This document shows, piece after piece, positions 6,745 to 15,201 of a stretch of DNA of 50,684 nucleotides. A program made the translations under genes and the position numbers. How positions within the stretch are numbered: position 1 is the stretch's first letter; each line of letters begins with the position of its first letter. The notes beneath the pieces are model-generated. The model did not search any database. It saw only the letters and a list, made by a program, of their open reading frames with translations, and was not told the DNA's origin. Source of the DNA: a virus; IMG/VR virus record IMGVR_UViG_3300048928_000648, positions 1 to 50,684 of that record; one strand, 5' to 3'.

Positions 6745-8593
6745 CAAAACGATAGACCTTTTCAGCAGAGCAAACAAACAGTGGGAGCCAAAACCGCACC
6801 TGAGTGTCTCTGAGTGGGCGGACCAAAACCGAGTTCTCACGACAGAGAGCAGCGCAGAGCCGGGGCCATGGCGGACAGATCGAGCAGAGTACCAGAGAGA
6901 GATTATGGATTCTATTAAAACCTGGGAAGAAGTAGCTATTATGGCCTCGGCTCAAGTCGGCAAGACAGAATTTTTGTTGAATGTTACTGGTTCGTACATT
7001 GACCAGGAGCCTTGCCCGATCATGCATGTGCTGCCCAAAGATGATTTAGTACAGGCCTATTCCAAAAAACGTCTAACTCCAATGATTAATAGCTGCGAAG
7101 CTTTAAAATCGAAGATTGGTCCAGCCAAGTCGAGAGACAGCAGCAACACAATTGAAGAAAAATCTTTCCCCGGTGGTTATGTGACGATAGTCGGGGCCAA
7201 CGCTCCAGACAGTTTATCTTCGCGGCCGATTCAAGTAGTTCTGTGTGACGAAGTGGACAGGTTCCCGGTTTCCTCCGGTAAAGAAGGCGACCCAATCGCT
7301 CTTGCTACTGCACGGACAACAACATTCCGGCACAAGCGGCGGCATTTGTTCGTATCAACTCCGGTTGATAAGGAAACTTCTCGCATTTACCAGCTTTACG
7401 AAGACAGCACTATGGAACAATGGTGCTTGCCGTGCCCGCATTGTGGGGAGTTGCAACCTTTGAGATTCAAAAATGGGGTTGAATACGAACATTACGAGTC
7501 AGAAAGTGGCGAGATTGTGGTCACAAAGGCTGAATATCGCTGCTGTTACTGCGGTATTTTAGGTTCAGAAAAGGAATGGAAGCGCGGGAATGGAGCTTGG
7601 ATTGCTCGTAAAGAGCATTCAACCCGGCGCGGATTCCACATCAATCAGCTTTCAAGTCCCTGGTCTGACTGGCGAGAGGTATCGAAAAAGTTCTTAATAG
7701 CCAAACGTGAGGGCGTAGACAAACTCAAAGTTTTCATAAATACGGTCCTTGGAGAGCCTTGGGAAACAAAGGTCAAGGGTATGGACGAGAAAACGCTAAT
7801 GCAACGCCGTGAGGTGTATGAACACGAGGTGCCGGAGGGTGTGAAAGTCATTACGGCAGCGATTGACACTCAAGATGACCGTTTTGAAGTGGAGATTATG
7901 GGCTGGGGAGCTGGCAAAGAATCTTGGAGAATTGAATACAGCCGTATATACGGAGACTTGGACAGGCCCGAAGTGTGGGAGGAACTGGACAGGTTTCTTT
8001 GTCGTTCGTGGGTCGGACCAAACGGACGAGAATTCCGTATTGTGGGCGCTTGTATGGACTCAGGCGGTCATTATACCAAAGAGGTGTACGAATTCACTAA
8101 GCCAAGGGAATATCGCCGCATATACGCCATTAAAGGGCAAGGGATCAACCCCAAAACGGCAGAGCATGTCCCATTCATCGCCAAGCATACCCGTACCCAA
8201 ATGTATAATGCGATATTAATTCATTTGGGGGTAGACGATGGCAAGGTCAAGGTCCATGACAGCTTAAAAGTAGAATCGCCGGGACCTTTATACTGTCATT
8301 TCCCGGGCGAGGATAAGGGATACACACAAGAATATTTCTTGGGTCTGACTGCTGAAACGCACAAAATTGTGGTGAAAGAGGGCGTTAAGTACAAAGCCTG
8401 GGTCAAGACTCGTGACCGAAACGAGCCGTTTGACTTAGCTGTCTATAACCGAGCAGTTGTTGAATTGTTGAATCCTAATCTTTCACTGCCCATTGAGCAG
8501 CAACCAAACGGCCCCATCATTGATCCTGATGGTGGGGGGCGAGTAATTGCACCACGTAAAAAGCGCAGACAAGGCGTTAACAGTAGTGTGTAA
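6734..8593 (+). CDS. Terminase large subunit (lambda gpA family)
   Basis: ATPase and nuclease that cuts concatemers and drives DNA into the prohead. From the ATG at 6734 it is 619 aa. The family-type Walker A variant ASAQVGKTE is at about 71-79, Walker B-like VVLCDEVD at about 168-174, and a zinc-binding part follows with CPHC and CCYC pairs in the middle. The C-terminal nuclease region includes acidic residues (AAIDTQDDRFEVE, DSGGH). The start overlaps the small-subunit stop. A longer in-frame start at 6686 is possible but would overlap more. The whole length matches GpA-type terminases. Confidence 0.95.
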   Translation: MIADKTIDLFSRANKQWEPKPHLSVSEWADQNRVLTTESSAEPGPWRTDRAEYQREIMDSIKTWEEVAIMASAQVGKTEFLLNVTGSYIDQEPCPIMHVLPKDDLVQAYSKKRLTPMINSCEALKSKIGPAKSRDSSNTIEEKSFPGGYVTIVGANAPDSLSSRPIQVVLCDEVDRFPVSSGKEGDPIALATARTTTFRHKRRHLFVSTPVDKETSRIYQLYEDSTMEQWCLPCPHCGELQPLRFKNGVEYEHYESESGEIVVTKAEYRCCYCGILGSEKEWKRGNGAWIARKEHSTRRGFHINQLSSPWSDWREVSKKFLIAKREGVDKLKVFINTVLGEPWETKVKGMDEKTLMQRREVYEHEVPEGVKVITAAIDTQDDRFEVEIMGWGAGKESWRIEYSRIYGDLDRPEVWEELDRFLCRSWVGPNGREFRIVGACMDSGGHYTKEVYEFTKPREYRRIYAIKGQGINPKTAEHVPFIAKHTRTQMYNAILIHLGVDDGKVKVHDSLKVESPGPLYCHFPGEDKGYTQEYFLGLTAETHKIVVKEGVKYKAWVKTRDRNEPFDLAVYNRAVVELLNPNLSLPIEQQPNGPIIDPDGGGRVIAPRKKRRQGVNSSV

Positions 8594-8620
8594 ACCATAT
8601 GAAGGAGGTGAAAAGGGGAT

Positions 8621-8851
8621 ATGCCAAATATCACACTTGAAGAAGCAAAGGAGAATTTGACCGCATGGCGTGATGCTGAGATGGCTCTCGCTACAGGACA
8701 ATCGTATAGCATCAAAGGGAGATCCGTAACCCGTGTACCCATGAGCACAATCCTTGAAAGGATACGTTACTGGAGCAAGGTGGTTGACGATTTAGAGAAT
8801 CCGGGCCGGAGGCGTTCCCGTACTCGTGCGTTCACCCCATTTGATATATGA
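8621..8851 (+). CDS. Head-tail joining protein (gpW / DUF6148-like)
   Basis: A 76-aa protein with the sequence pattern of gpW-like connectors: a helix (LEEAKENLTAWRDAEMALAT), a short beta hairpin (QSYSIKGRSVTRV) and a second helix (STILERIRYWSKVVDDLE). It sits between terminase and portal, the exact place of lambda W. AAGGAGG precedes the start, and it overlaps the portal start by ATGA. Confidence 0.85.
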   Translation: MPNITLEEAKENLTAWRDAEMALATGQSYSIKGRSVTRVPMSTILERIRYWSKVVDDLENPGRRRSRTRAFTPFDI

Positions 8852-10506
8852 ATCGGCTAGAACGGATCATCAATTATGTTGCTCCCGGTGTAGCTAAAAA
8901 AAGAGCTGCAGCCAGAACCGAGACTATTCGACAGGAAAAAATTGCTACTGTTTTGAACCAAGGGTACGGTTCTCATGGAGCCAGCCGGACTAAGAAAAGC
9001 ATGAGCCTTTGGAACCCTAACATCGGGGATGCTGATTCTGATATCCACGATTATCTGGAGGAATTGAGAGCACGTTCTCGGGATCTTGCTGTAGGAGGGG
9101 CAATTGTTGCCGGAGCTCACAAGACTATGCGAACAAATGTGGTGGGAACAGGTTTACGGCTTAAACCAGCGTTTGATAAGGATTTTTTAAATCTGACTGC
9201 TGAGCAATCCGCAACATTAAAATCTCAAATTGACCGCGAATGGTCGCTATGGGCCGACTCAAAGAACTGTGACGCTGCAGGTTTGAATGACTTTTATGGT
9301 TTACAACAGCTTGCTTTTCTTTCTCAACTTCAAAGCGGCGATGTTTTCGGACTCTTGCCGATGATTCCACGCAAATTCTCAATTTATGATTTAAAGGTCA
9401 ATCTGATTGAGGCTGATCGTTGTAGCAGTCCAAACCTTTCGGATACGGACCGGATACAATCCGGGGTTGAGGTAGATGAAACGGGTATGATTGTTGCCTA
9501 TCATTTCAGTAGTCGTCACCCAGGAAGTGGCAAGAGCTATCTCGGCGGCGATCAAAAATGGACGAGAGTCTTGTCGCGGGGAGAGGAAACAGGGAGATAC
9601 AATGTGCTCCATCTGATGGAATCCGAGCGTCCGGGCCAGCGCCGTGGTGTCCCTGTCATTGCGCCAGTTATTGAGGCATTGAAGCAACTTGACCGCTATA
9701 CCGAGGCAGAATTAACGGCTGCTGCAGTACAAGCGATGTTTACTGTGTTTATCGAAACTGAGAATGCTGATGATTCCAGCGCTTTCGGTTTGCAACCGCC
9801 TGATACTGATAACTTGGCTGGTGAAGAGTTGCCCCCCAATGATATTAAACTTGGTGCGGGAGCGGTTCAGTTTCTTGAGGCAGGTGAAAAAGCAAATTTT
9901 GCAGACCCGACAAGACCAAACCCGAACTTTGACCCATTTGTTACGGCTATATTGAGGCAGATTGGTTCTGCTCTTGAAATTCCTTACGAATTGCTGGTCA
10001 AACACTTTACATCGTCTTATACAGCTAGCCGTGCTGCAATGTTGGAAGCATGGAAAATGTTCCGCATGCGTCGAACATGGCTTGCTAAGTCGTTTTGTCA
10101 GCCTGTGTATGAAGAATGGTTTGTCGAGGCAGTTACAAAAGGCCGTATAGACGCGCCGGGCATCTTTGATGATCCGGCTATTTTTCGTGCCTATACAAAA
10201 GCAGCTTGGCACGGCCCGTCCCAGGGCATGCTCGATCCGGTCAAAGAGGTTAACGCTGCAATCAGTCGTATCGAATATAACTTTAGTACCGCAGAGGGCG
10301 AAACAGCCGAACTCACAGGCGGTGAGTGGGAGTCCAACGTGCAGCAGCGAGCCCACGAGCTTGCTACGCTCAAGAGGTACGGTCTTAGTGAGGGTGCAGC
10401 TAAGGCAGCAGCTACCGCCGTTCCAGCACCGTCTAAAGTAGGCGACGAGGACAACGACGATGAGGAAGGAGGTGAAAAAGAAAATGCCCAAGAAGATCAA
10501 AGCTAA
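8848..10506 (+). CDS. Portal protein (lambda gpB family)
   Basis: Forms the dodecameric ring through which DNA enters and leaves the head. At 552 aa it has the lambda-portal family hallmarks: a basic N-terminus, the conserved segment around ARSRDLAVGGAIVAGAHKTM (about 70-90), the core with GVPVIAPVIEALKQLDRYTEAEL, and SSYTASRAAMLEAWKMF further on. The last ~40 residues are acidic and low complexity. Start coupled to the gpW-like gene (ATGA). Its end overlaps the protease gene, whose ribosome site lies inside it. Confidence 0.95.
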   Translation: MNRLERIINYVAPGVAKKRAAARTETIRQEKIATVLNQGYGSHGASRTKKSMSLWNPNIGDADSDIHDYLEELRARSRDLAVGGAIVAGAHKTMRTNVVGTGLRLKPAFDKDFLNLTAEQSATLKSQIDREWSLWADSKNCDAAGLNDFYGLQQLAFLSQLQSGDVFGLLPMIPRKFSIYDLKVNLIEADRCSSPNLSDTDRIQSGVEVDETGMIVAYHFSSRHPGSGKSYLGGDQKWTRVLSRGEETGRYNVLHLMESERPGQRRGVPVIAPVIEALKQLDRYTEAELTAAAVQAMFTVFIETENADDSSAFGLQPPDTDNLAGEELPPNDIKLGAGAVQFLEAGEKANFADPTRPNPNFDPFVTAILRQIGSALEIPYELLVKHFTSSYTASRAAMLEAWKMFRMRRTWLAKSFCQPVYEEWFVEAVTKGRIDAPGIFDDPAIFRAYTKAAWHGPSQGMLDPVKEVNAAISRIEYNFSTAEGETAELTGGEWESNVQQRAHELATLKRYGLSEGAAKAAATAVPAPSKVGDEDNDDEEGGEKENAQEDQS

Positions 10507-11704
10507 TGGCCCTATTATTGGCGATGCTAACGCATGGATTTATCAATGGTTTGGCATTCCGGCTGTGAGCCCAGGGATGATATCTAAGGAACTCGACGCA
10601 TCTAACGGCGACGAAATCGAACTATATGTCAATTCTCTCGGTGGTTCCGCCTTTGACGGTGCTGAGATTTACACTTTACTCAAAGATTACCCTGGGAAGA
10701 TCACGGCGAAAGTAACGGGTGTGGCTGCTTCTGCTGCCTCGGTTATGCTCATGGGCGCTGACGTTATCAAGATATCGCCGCCAGGGCAGATCATGATTCA
10801 CAACGCTGCAACGGGGACTGATGGTGACAAGAACGACCATGACCGCTCTTCTGCCCTGCTGAAAAGCACGGACGAGGCAATCACCAATGCTTATTCACTC
10901 CGAACAGGCAAGACAAGGGACGAACTACTTGACCTCATGAACGTTACAACTTGGATGAATGCTCAGAAGGCTGTCGAACTTGGATTTGCGGACGAAATAA
11001 TGTTCAGTGAAGGCGCCACAGAAGTTACCAACAGCGCTTTTGATATGCTCGGCAGTGACGGAGTTTTGCCTGAAGCGGTCATAAACAAGGTTCGCAATGA
11101 GCTTCTTAAAAGCGGCGGATTCACAAATCAGCCTCCAGCGCTTGGGGACGGCGGGCTGGAAAGGATAATCCCCTTGCAAAGCATTCCAAATCTACAATTT
11201 GCTTCGACAGCCAAGCAGCCTTTAGCTGCTGTTAACGCAAATAAAGGCGGTACTCCGCAAGCCGGAGTCACACTTGAGGAATTAAAAACTGAGATTAACT
11301 CTATGAAGGGGGAAAAAGAAACAATGGATCTTAACCAATTAAAAAACGAACATCCAGACTTGTATAACCAAGTCGTAGAAGAGGGTGTGACAAACGAACG
11401 CCAACGGATTACAGCGCTGAATGAATTGGCTGCTGCTCCGGGCGCTGCCGAAATTGTAAAGAACGCTATCGAGGCAGGCCAAACCGTCGCAGAAGCTTCC
11501 TTTGCGATTGTACAAGCTTCTATCGCTAAGAAAGGTGAGGTAGCAGCAGCACGTCAACATGACGCGCAAAATAGTGGGGTAAATGATGTCCCTGTCCAAG
11601 AGTCTACTACACCAGAAGCAAAGAAAGCCGCCGAAGAAGTGCAGGCACAAACAGAAGCGGAAGAGGTAATTGCAGAAATGAAAAGATTACGGGGAGGTAA
11701 ATAA
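10484..11704 (+). CDS. Head maturation protease, ClpP/S14-like, with C-terminal scaffold
   Basis: Cleaves head proteins during prohead maturation. The N-terminal half is a ClpP-like serine protease: IELYVNSLGGSAFDG, the nucleophile region GVAASAASVMLMGAD, and the histidine region GQIMIHNA. The C-terminal part is helical and Ala/Glu rich and resembles a scaffold. Start at ATG 10484, eleven bases after AAGGAGG; an ATG at 10460 is less likely. The single gene thus combines protease and scaffold as lambda C/Nu3 does; see the internal start. Confidence 0.92.
   Translation: MPKKIKANGPIIGDANAWIYQWFGIPAVSPGMISKELDASNGDEIELYVNSLGGSAFDGAEIYTLLKDYPGKITAKVTGVAASAASVMLMGADVIKISPPGQIMIHNAATGTDGDKNDHDRSSALLKSTDEAITNAYSLRTGKTRDELLDLMNVTTWMNAQKAVELGFADEIMFSEGATEVTNSAFDMLGSDGVLPEAVINKVRNELLKSGGFTNQPPALGDGGLERIIPLQSIPNLQFASTAKQPLAAVNANKGGTPQAGVTLEELKTEINSMKGEKETMDLNQLKNEHPDLYNQVVEEGVTNERQRITALNELAAAPGAAEIVKNAIEAGQTVAEASFAIVQASIAKKGEVAAARQHDAQNSGVNDVPVQESTTPEAKKAAEEVQAQTEAEEVIAEMKRLRGGK
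11324..11704 (+). CDS. Internal in-frame scaffold protein (Nu3-like), 126 aa
   Basis: Within the protease gene an ATG at 11324 is in frame and is preceded by AAGGGGGAAAAAG, a strong ribosome site. It would make only the helical C-terminal part (MDLNQLKNEHPDLYNQVVEE onward), matching the lambda arrangement where Nu3 scaffold starts inside C. Function inferred from that parallel; the ribosome site is seen directly. Confidence 0.65.
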   Translation: MDLNQLKNEHPDLYNQVVEEGVTNERQRITALNELAAAPGAAEIVKNAIEAGQTVAEASFAIVQASIAKKGEVAAARQHDAQNSGVNDVPVQESTTPEAKKAAEEVQAQTEAEEVIAEMKRLRGGK

Positions 11705-11706
11705 TT

Positions 11707-12099
11707 ATGCCAGCATACGAAAGCCAGCCTTACGATAACCTGATTGCGGGATATATTGTACCGCTCGCTAGTGTGTCCGTCATTGTAAAAAGCGGCTCCG
11801 GCGTCATCAAGCGCGGGACTGTTTTAGGGGTTGTATCTCAACTGCCTGAAACGAACGCGTCTCATGGAATGTACATCGTGGCTCCTGTGGATTCCAGCAA
11901 GACGGACGGTTCTCAAACGCCTTTTGCAATCCTTTCCGATCAGGAAGTGGATGCAACCACCAAAGATGTACGAGCTACAGGTTATGTGAGTGGGGAGTTT
12001 AATCGCCATGCTCTTATTTTTGGTGGCACGGACAAGGTTGAAAAGCATGAAGTAGCAATGCGTAACATTGGTCTAATCACAAAACGGGTAGTAGAATAG
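11707..12099 (+). CDS. Head decoration/stabilisation protein (gpD-like)
   Basis: A 130-aa protein of the lambda gpD family by position and pattern: N-terminal Tyr/Ile segment, beta-rich core (GVIKRGTVLGVVSQ, YIVAPVDSSKTDGSQTPFAIL, VDATTKDVRATGYVSGEFN) and a C-terminal RNIGLITKRVVE. It lies between protease/scaffold and major capsid, as D does, and would cap capsid trimers on the mature head. Confidence 0.9.
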   Translation: MPAYESQPYDNLIAGYIVPLASVSVIVKSGSGVIKRGTVLGVVSQLPETNASHGMYIVAPVDSSKTDGSQTPFAILSDQEVDATTKDVRATGYVSGEFNRHALIFGGTDKVEKHEVAMRNIGLITKRVVE

Positions 12100-12112
12100 G
12101 AGGATTTAAACA

Positions 12113-13138
12113 ATGCCAGATATTTATTCTTTGCCGCAACTCCTCAGAGTAGTTGGGCAGTTGCCGCAAACATCAGAGTACATTTTGAGCACATTCTTTT
12201 CTGACGGTGAGGTTGGGCTTACAACAGAAATTGAAATTCAAACGCTGAAAGGTAAGCACCGTATTGCACCATACGTCTCCGAATTACAACAAGGTAAGAT
12301 TGTACTCCGCGATGCTTTCAGCGCGAAGCAATATTCCCCGGTTCCCGTTAAGCCAGCACGGAACATTACTTATCATGACCTTAAAGCCCGCCAAGCTGGA
12401 GAATCACTGTATAACCCGGATAGCGTTGAACAACGCCTACGTAAATTAATTGCTAGGGATTTGGTGGAACTGAACGACACTATTACTCGCCGTAAAATCG
12501 AGATGGCATCACAAATGATTTTCACGGGTAAGGTAACGCAAATCGGTGAGGGCGTGGAACAAGAACTGAACTATGGATTCTCAAATACTATCACTCTTTC
12601 CGGTAAAGACCTATGGAGTGACCCGAATTCTGACCCTATCAAGTTCTTGGCGGGATTGCGATTATCTGTTATGCAAAAGAATGGACAGACTCCGCGCAAA
12701 GTAGTAGGTGATTACGAGGCGCTGATAGCACTGACCCGTCACCCAGCCATTCTGAAACTGGCCGACAATAAAGGTTTGACCATCGGTAACATTGACACGA
12801 CTTTGTTACCTGACGGTGTAACTCACCACGGGTTTCTAAGAGACGTTGGTCTTGATCTTTACAGCTATACAGGTACATTCGTGGATGACGACGGCGTCGA
12901 AAAGCCATTCATCCCGTCTGGTACGATTGTGATTCTGCCGGAAGGCAAGCCGTTTGAATTCCTTTATGCAGCTAACCCGGTTATGGTCGGAGATGATGAT
13001 ATCCGTTTGGTTAACCAACAAGTGGTCGCACAAGTATTCGCAGACCGCCGCACAGCGGTTCGCACACTGGAACTGCAAAGTCGTCCGTTCCCTGTTCCGT
13101 TGAACATCGAAAACTGGTACGTAGCGAAGGTCCTATAA
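12113..13138 (+). CDS. Major capsid protein (lambda gpE family)
   Basis: The 341-aa shell protein. It carries the E-family N-terminal arm (ILSTFFSDGEVGLTTEIEIQ), the KGKHRIAPYVSELQQGK segment, and the C-terminal VFADRRTAVRTLELQSRPFPV. GGAGG lies upstream of ATG 12113. Its place directly after decoration protein supports the call. No insertion or truncation is seen. Confidence 0.95.
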   Translation: MPDIYSLPQLLRVVGQLPQTSEYILSTFFSDGEVGLTTEIEIQTLKGKHRIAPYVSELQQGKIVLRDAFSAKQYSPVPVKPARNITYHDLKARQAGESLYNPDSVEQRLRKLIARDLVELNDTITRRKIEMASQMIFTGKVTQIGEGVEQELNYGFSNTITLSGKDLWSDPNSDPIKFLAGLRLSVMQKNGQTPRKVVGDYEALIALTRHPAILKLADNKGLTIGNIDTTLLPDGVTHHGFLRDVGLDLYSYTGTFVDDDGVEKPFIPSGTIVILPEGKPFEFLYAANPVMVGDDDIRLVNQQVVAQVFADRRTAVRTLELQSRPFPVPLNIENWYVAKVL

Positions 13139-13151
13139 GGAGGGATATCCA

Positions 13152-13484
13152 TTGAATATTGAAGCATTGGGGAAAATCCGCCACAGCGGAAAAGACTTCG
13201 CTATAGGTGATATTTTAAGAGGACTGAGTGATACAGAGGCCCAACGCCTTGTGAGTCTTGGCTCGGGCAAAATGGTCATTGATGAAAATCACGGAAGTGA
13301 AGGCGGTAACCCGGAGTTGTTACAATCAATAGATGCTCCCATTTCAGTAGATGACTTTGCTAAGTTAAAGGCTGATGAGCAAAAGGATTTGCTGGAGTCT
13401 CTTGAAATTGAAGCGGCGGGTAATATTGAGGGCCGAGTCGAGCAGTATACTGCTTGGTTGGACGAAAACAATGCGCTCGTTTAA
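13152..13484 (+). CDS. Head-tail region protein (110 aa, FI-position)
   Basis: Starts at TTG 13152, seven bases after AAGGAGGG. The N-terminus resembles a small beta domain (KIRHSGKDFAIGDILRGLSDTEAQRLVSLG) and the C-terminus is helical and acidic. It occupies the place of lambda FI between capsid and attachment protein. The role is inferred from position only. Confidence 0.7.
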   Translation: MNIEALGKIRHSGKDFAIGDILRGLSDTEAQRLVSLGSGKMVIDENHGSEGGNPELLQSIDAPISVDDFAKLKADEQKDLLESLEIEAAGNIEGRVEQYTAWLDENNALV

Positions 13485-13854
13485 GGAACAGCTTGAGAAG
13501 GATGTAAAGTCCGTTTTTCTGAACGAGAAAGAGTTTGCCGATTGGCATGAAATATCTTTTATGAGTCCACCGAAAAACGGGATGCCTGCACCTCCTGAAC
13601 CGCCTGTCAGAATGCTGGTTATTGTAGATGATGATGAACTGAGAGATCGGAAAAGTAGCGCCTCGAATCCAACAGATGGCGTTTACGATGCCGATCTTTT
13701 GTTTTATGCACAGCGTGCCGACTTCTTCCTATACTTTGGCAGGCTTCCAGTCCTGCAGAGCAAAATGAAATTTGACAGTCGCGTCTATACCGTTGCGGAT
13801 CTTCAAGACGATGGAGTTATGATAACTGTTACGCTGGGGCGTAAAGGCTCATGA
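13471..13854 (+). CDS. Head-tail attachment protein (FII-like)
   Basis: A 127-aa protein starting at ATG 13471 inside the end of the previous gene. The pattern of an N-terminal helix, a central beta strand (MLVIVDDDEL), YDADLLFYAQRADFFLYFG and a final GVMITVTLGRKG resembles lambda FII-like attachment proteins, which complete the head for tail joining. The ribosome site is weak, so coupling is likely. Confidence 0.7.
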   Translation: MRSFKEQLEKDVKSVFLNEKEFADWHEISFMSPPKNGMPAPPEPPVRMLVIVDDDELRDRKSSASNPTDGVYDADLLFYAQRADFFLYFGRLPVLQSKMKFDSRVYTVADLQDDGVMITVTLGRKGS

Positions 13855-14396
13855 TCCAGATTGATACCACTGCTTTGAGAGAAGCGCAGCGGCATCTGCA
13901 AGAAGTCAAAAAGAAAACGAAAGTCGCTATGTATCGGGCGCTTAATCGGGTTGCTCAGAATGCAAAGACAAACGCTAGCAAGGAAATACGAGAACAATAT
14001 GTCATAAAGGCCGGGGACTTAAGCAGTAGCTTCTCCATAAAAAAAGCTGACAAAGGAAGCTTGTCTGCTACTATACGTTCCCGCAGCCGAGGCACAGGGC
14101 TGGATAAATACAAGTTTTCACCCCGCCGAACGACAGGTAAGCGCCCGAAAGTGCTAAAGGTCGCTGTAAAAAAGGGTGGAATGAAGAAGGTTCCAGGCGC
14201 TTTTGTTGCTGAAAAAAATGGAGTTAAAATCTTCATTCGTGAAGGCAGAAGCAGGCTGCCGATTAAGCGATTATATGGACCGCCTGCGCCGGAAATGTTT
14301 AATAATGTGCAAATACGGGAGTCAGTTGAAAGAAAAGCCCGGGTTTTATATGCACAGCGACTAGAACACGAATTAAATAGGGAGTTGGGCGGATAA
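13851..14396 (+). CDS. Minor tail protein Z-like
   Basis: A 181-aa very basic protein with the gpZ-type pattern: the N-terminal helix (REAQRHLQEVKKKTKVAMYRALNRVA), TNASKEIREQYVIKAGDL, and a C-terminal RVLYAQRLEHELNREL. In lambda Z is needed for correct tail completion and DNA placement. Overlaps both neighbours by four bases or fewer. Confidence 0.82.
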   Translation: MIQIDTTALREAQRHLQEVKKKTKVAMYRALNRVAQNAKTNASKEIREQYVIKAGDLSSSFSIKKADKGSLSATIRSRSRGTGLDKYKFSPRRTTGKRPKVLKVAVKKGGMKKVPGAFVAEKNGVKIFIREGRSRLPIKRLYGPPAPEMFNNVQIRESVERKARVLYAQRLEHELNRELGG

Positions 14397-14866
14397 TGAC
14401 ACCCTTTGTACTACAAGACGCTTTGGTAGCTAAACTAAAGCGTCTTTTTGCTGATTCGGAATACATGAATGCTCAATATGAAATGGTTCCACTAAACATT
14501 TATGCTCAGAACCTACCAGCGAAGAACGAGCAGGACGACCGCGACCACTTCCCTTTTATCACTATTCGATTTGGTGAGACGACGGATCAAGGGCATGAGG
14601 TCCAGTCGTCTTGTTCCATGCTTCTTAGTGTGGGAATTTTTGATGAGTCGCTAGATATGCAGGGGGAAAGAACGGTTCAAAACATTCTCCAACGTATTCG
14701 GCATGCATTTTTAACTCATCCGATTTTAGAACGGATGTTTGAATTGGATTTTCCCCTGACCTGTTCCTTGTTTGATGAAGAAGACTTAGCTCCGTATTTT
14801 TTTGGCTACGTCAACATGAAGTGGAAAATACCAGGCGTAAGCAGAGAGGATGTTTATTTTGGATAA
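14396..14866 (+). CDS. Tail completion/terminator-like protein (156 aa)
   Basis: A 156-aa soluble protein with FPFITIRFGETTDQ and a second beta strand block (SCSMLLSVGIFDES), and helical QRIRHAFLTHPIL. The layout resembles phage tail-terminator proteins placed between gpZ and the sheath. Family not certain; the position supports tail completion. Confidence 0.6.
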   Translation: MTPFVLQDALVAKLKRLFADSEYMNAQYEMVPLNIYAQNLPAKNEQDDRDHFPFITIRFGETTDQGHEVQSSCSMLLSVGIFDESLDMQGERTVQNILQRIRHAFLTHPILERMFELDFPLTCSLFDEEDLAPYFFGYVNMKWKIPGVSREDVYFG

Positions 14867-15200
14867 AGAGCAAGAACAACAGGAAGCTGTGGATCTGAAA
14901 ACGCGGCGTGCAACTGCTTCGACTGAAAAAGTCGCTCAAGCAGCTAAGGACGCTACTGAACCGGAGCAGCTTATATATATTGGACCGAACTTGCCCGGAG
15001 GGCGGCTGGCGAAGTCTCTTATTGTTCGCGATGGCTTCCCAGCATATTTGGAAGATGTGGCAGAGAAGGCGCCAGAAATACGGCAGCTGTTCGTGCCTGT
15101 AGGCGAGTTGGCAACGTCAAAAGCTACACTATCTGTGCCAGGAAGCTCCCTACAAATAGCCTATGCTGCTGTCATCGCAGCAGTAAGAGGAGGAATCTAA
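14859..15200 (+). CDS. Hypothetical tail-region protein (113 aa)
   Basis: Best start is TTG 14859, nine bases after GAGAGG; the ATG at 14850 is directly against that site. The N-terminus is charged and disordered, then EPEQLIYIGPNLPGGRLAKS and a final Ala/Val-rich helix. Small proteins of this kind sit before sheath genes in Mu- and P2-like tails. Role unknown. Confidence 0.65.
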   Translation: MDKEQEQQEAVDLKTRRATASTEKVAQAAKDATEPEQLIYIGPNLPGGRLAKSLIVRDGFPAYLEDVAEKAPEIRQLFVPVGELATSKATLSVPGSSLQIAYAAVIAAVRGGI

Positions 15201-15201
15201 A

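Noticed and set aside
9712-10500. Long minus-strand open frame (262 codons) opposite the portal gene
   Set aside because: No ribosome site, Cys/Ser/Arg-rich unnatural composition, and full overlap with a secure portal gene; it is a mirror of codon bias.
13375-13470. Longer N-terminus of the FII-like protein
   Set aside because: Upstream codons overlap the previous gene fully and lack a ribosome site; ATG 13471 gives the usual family length.
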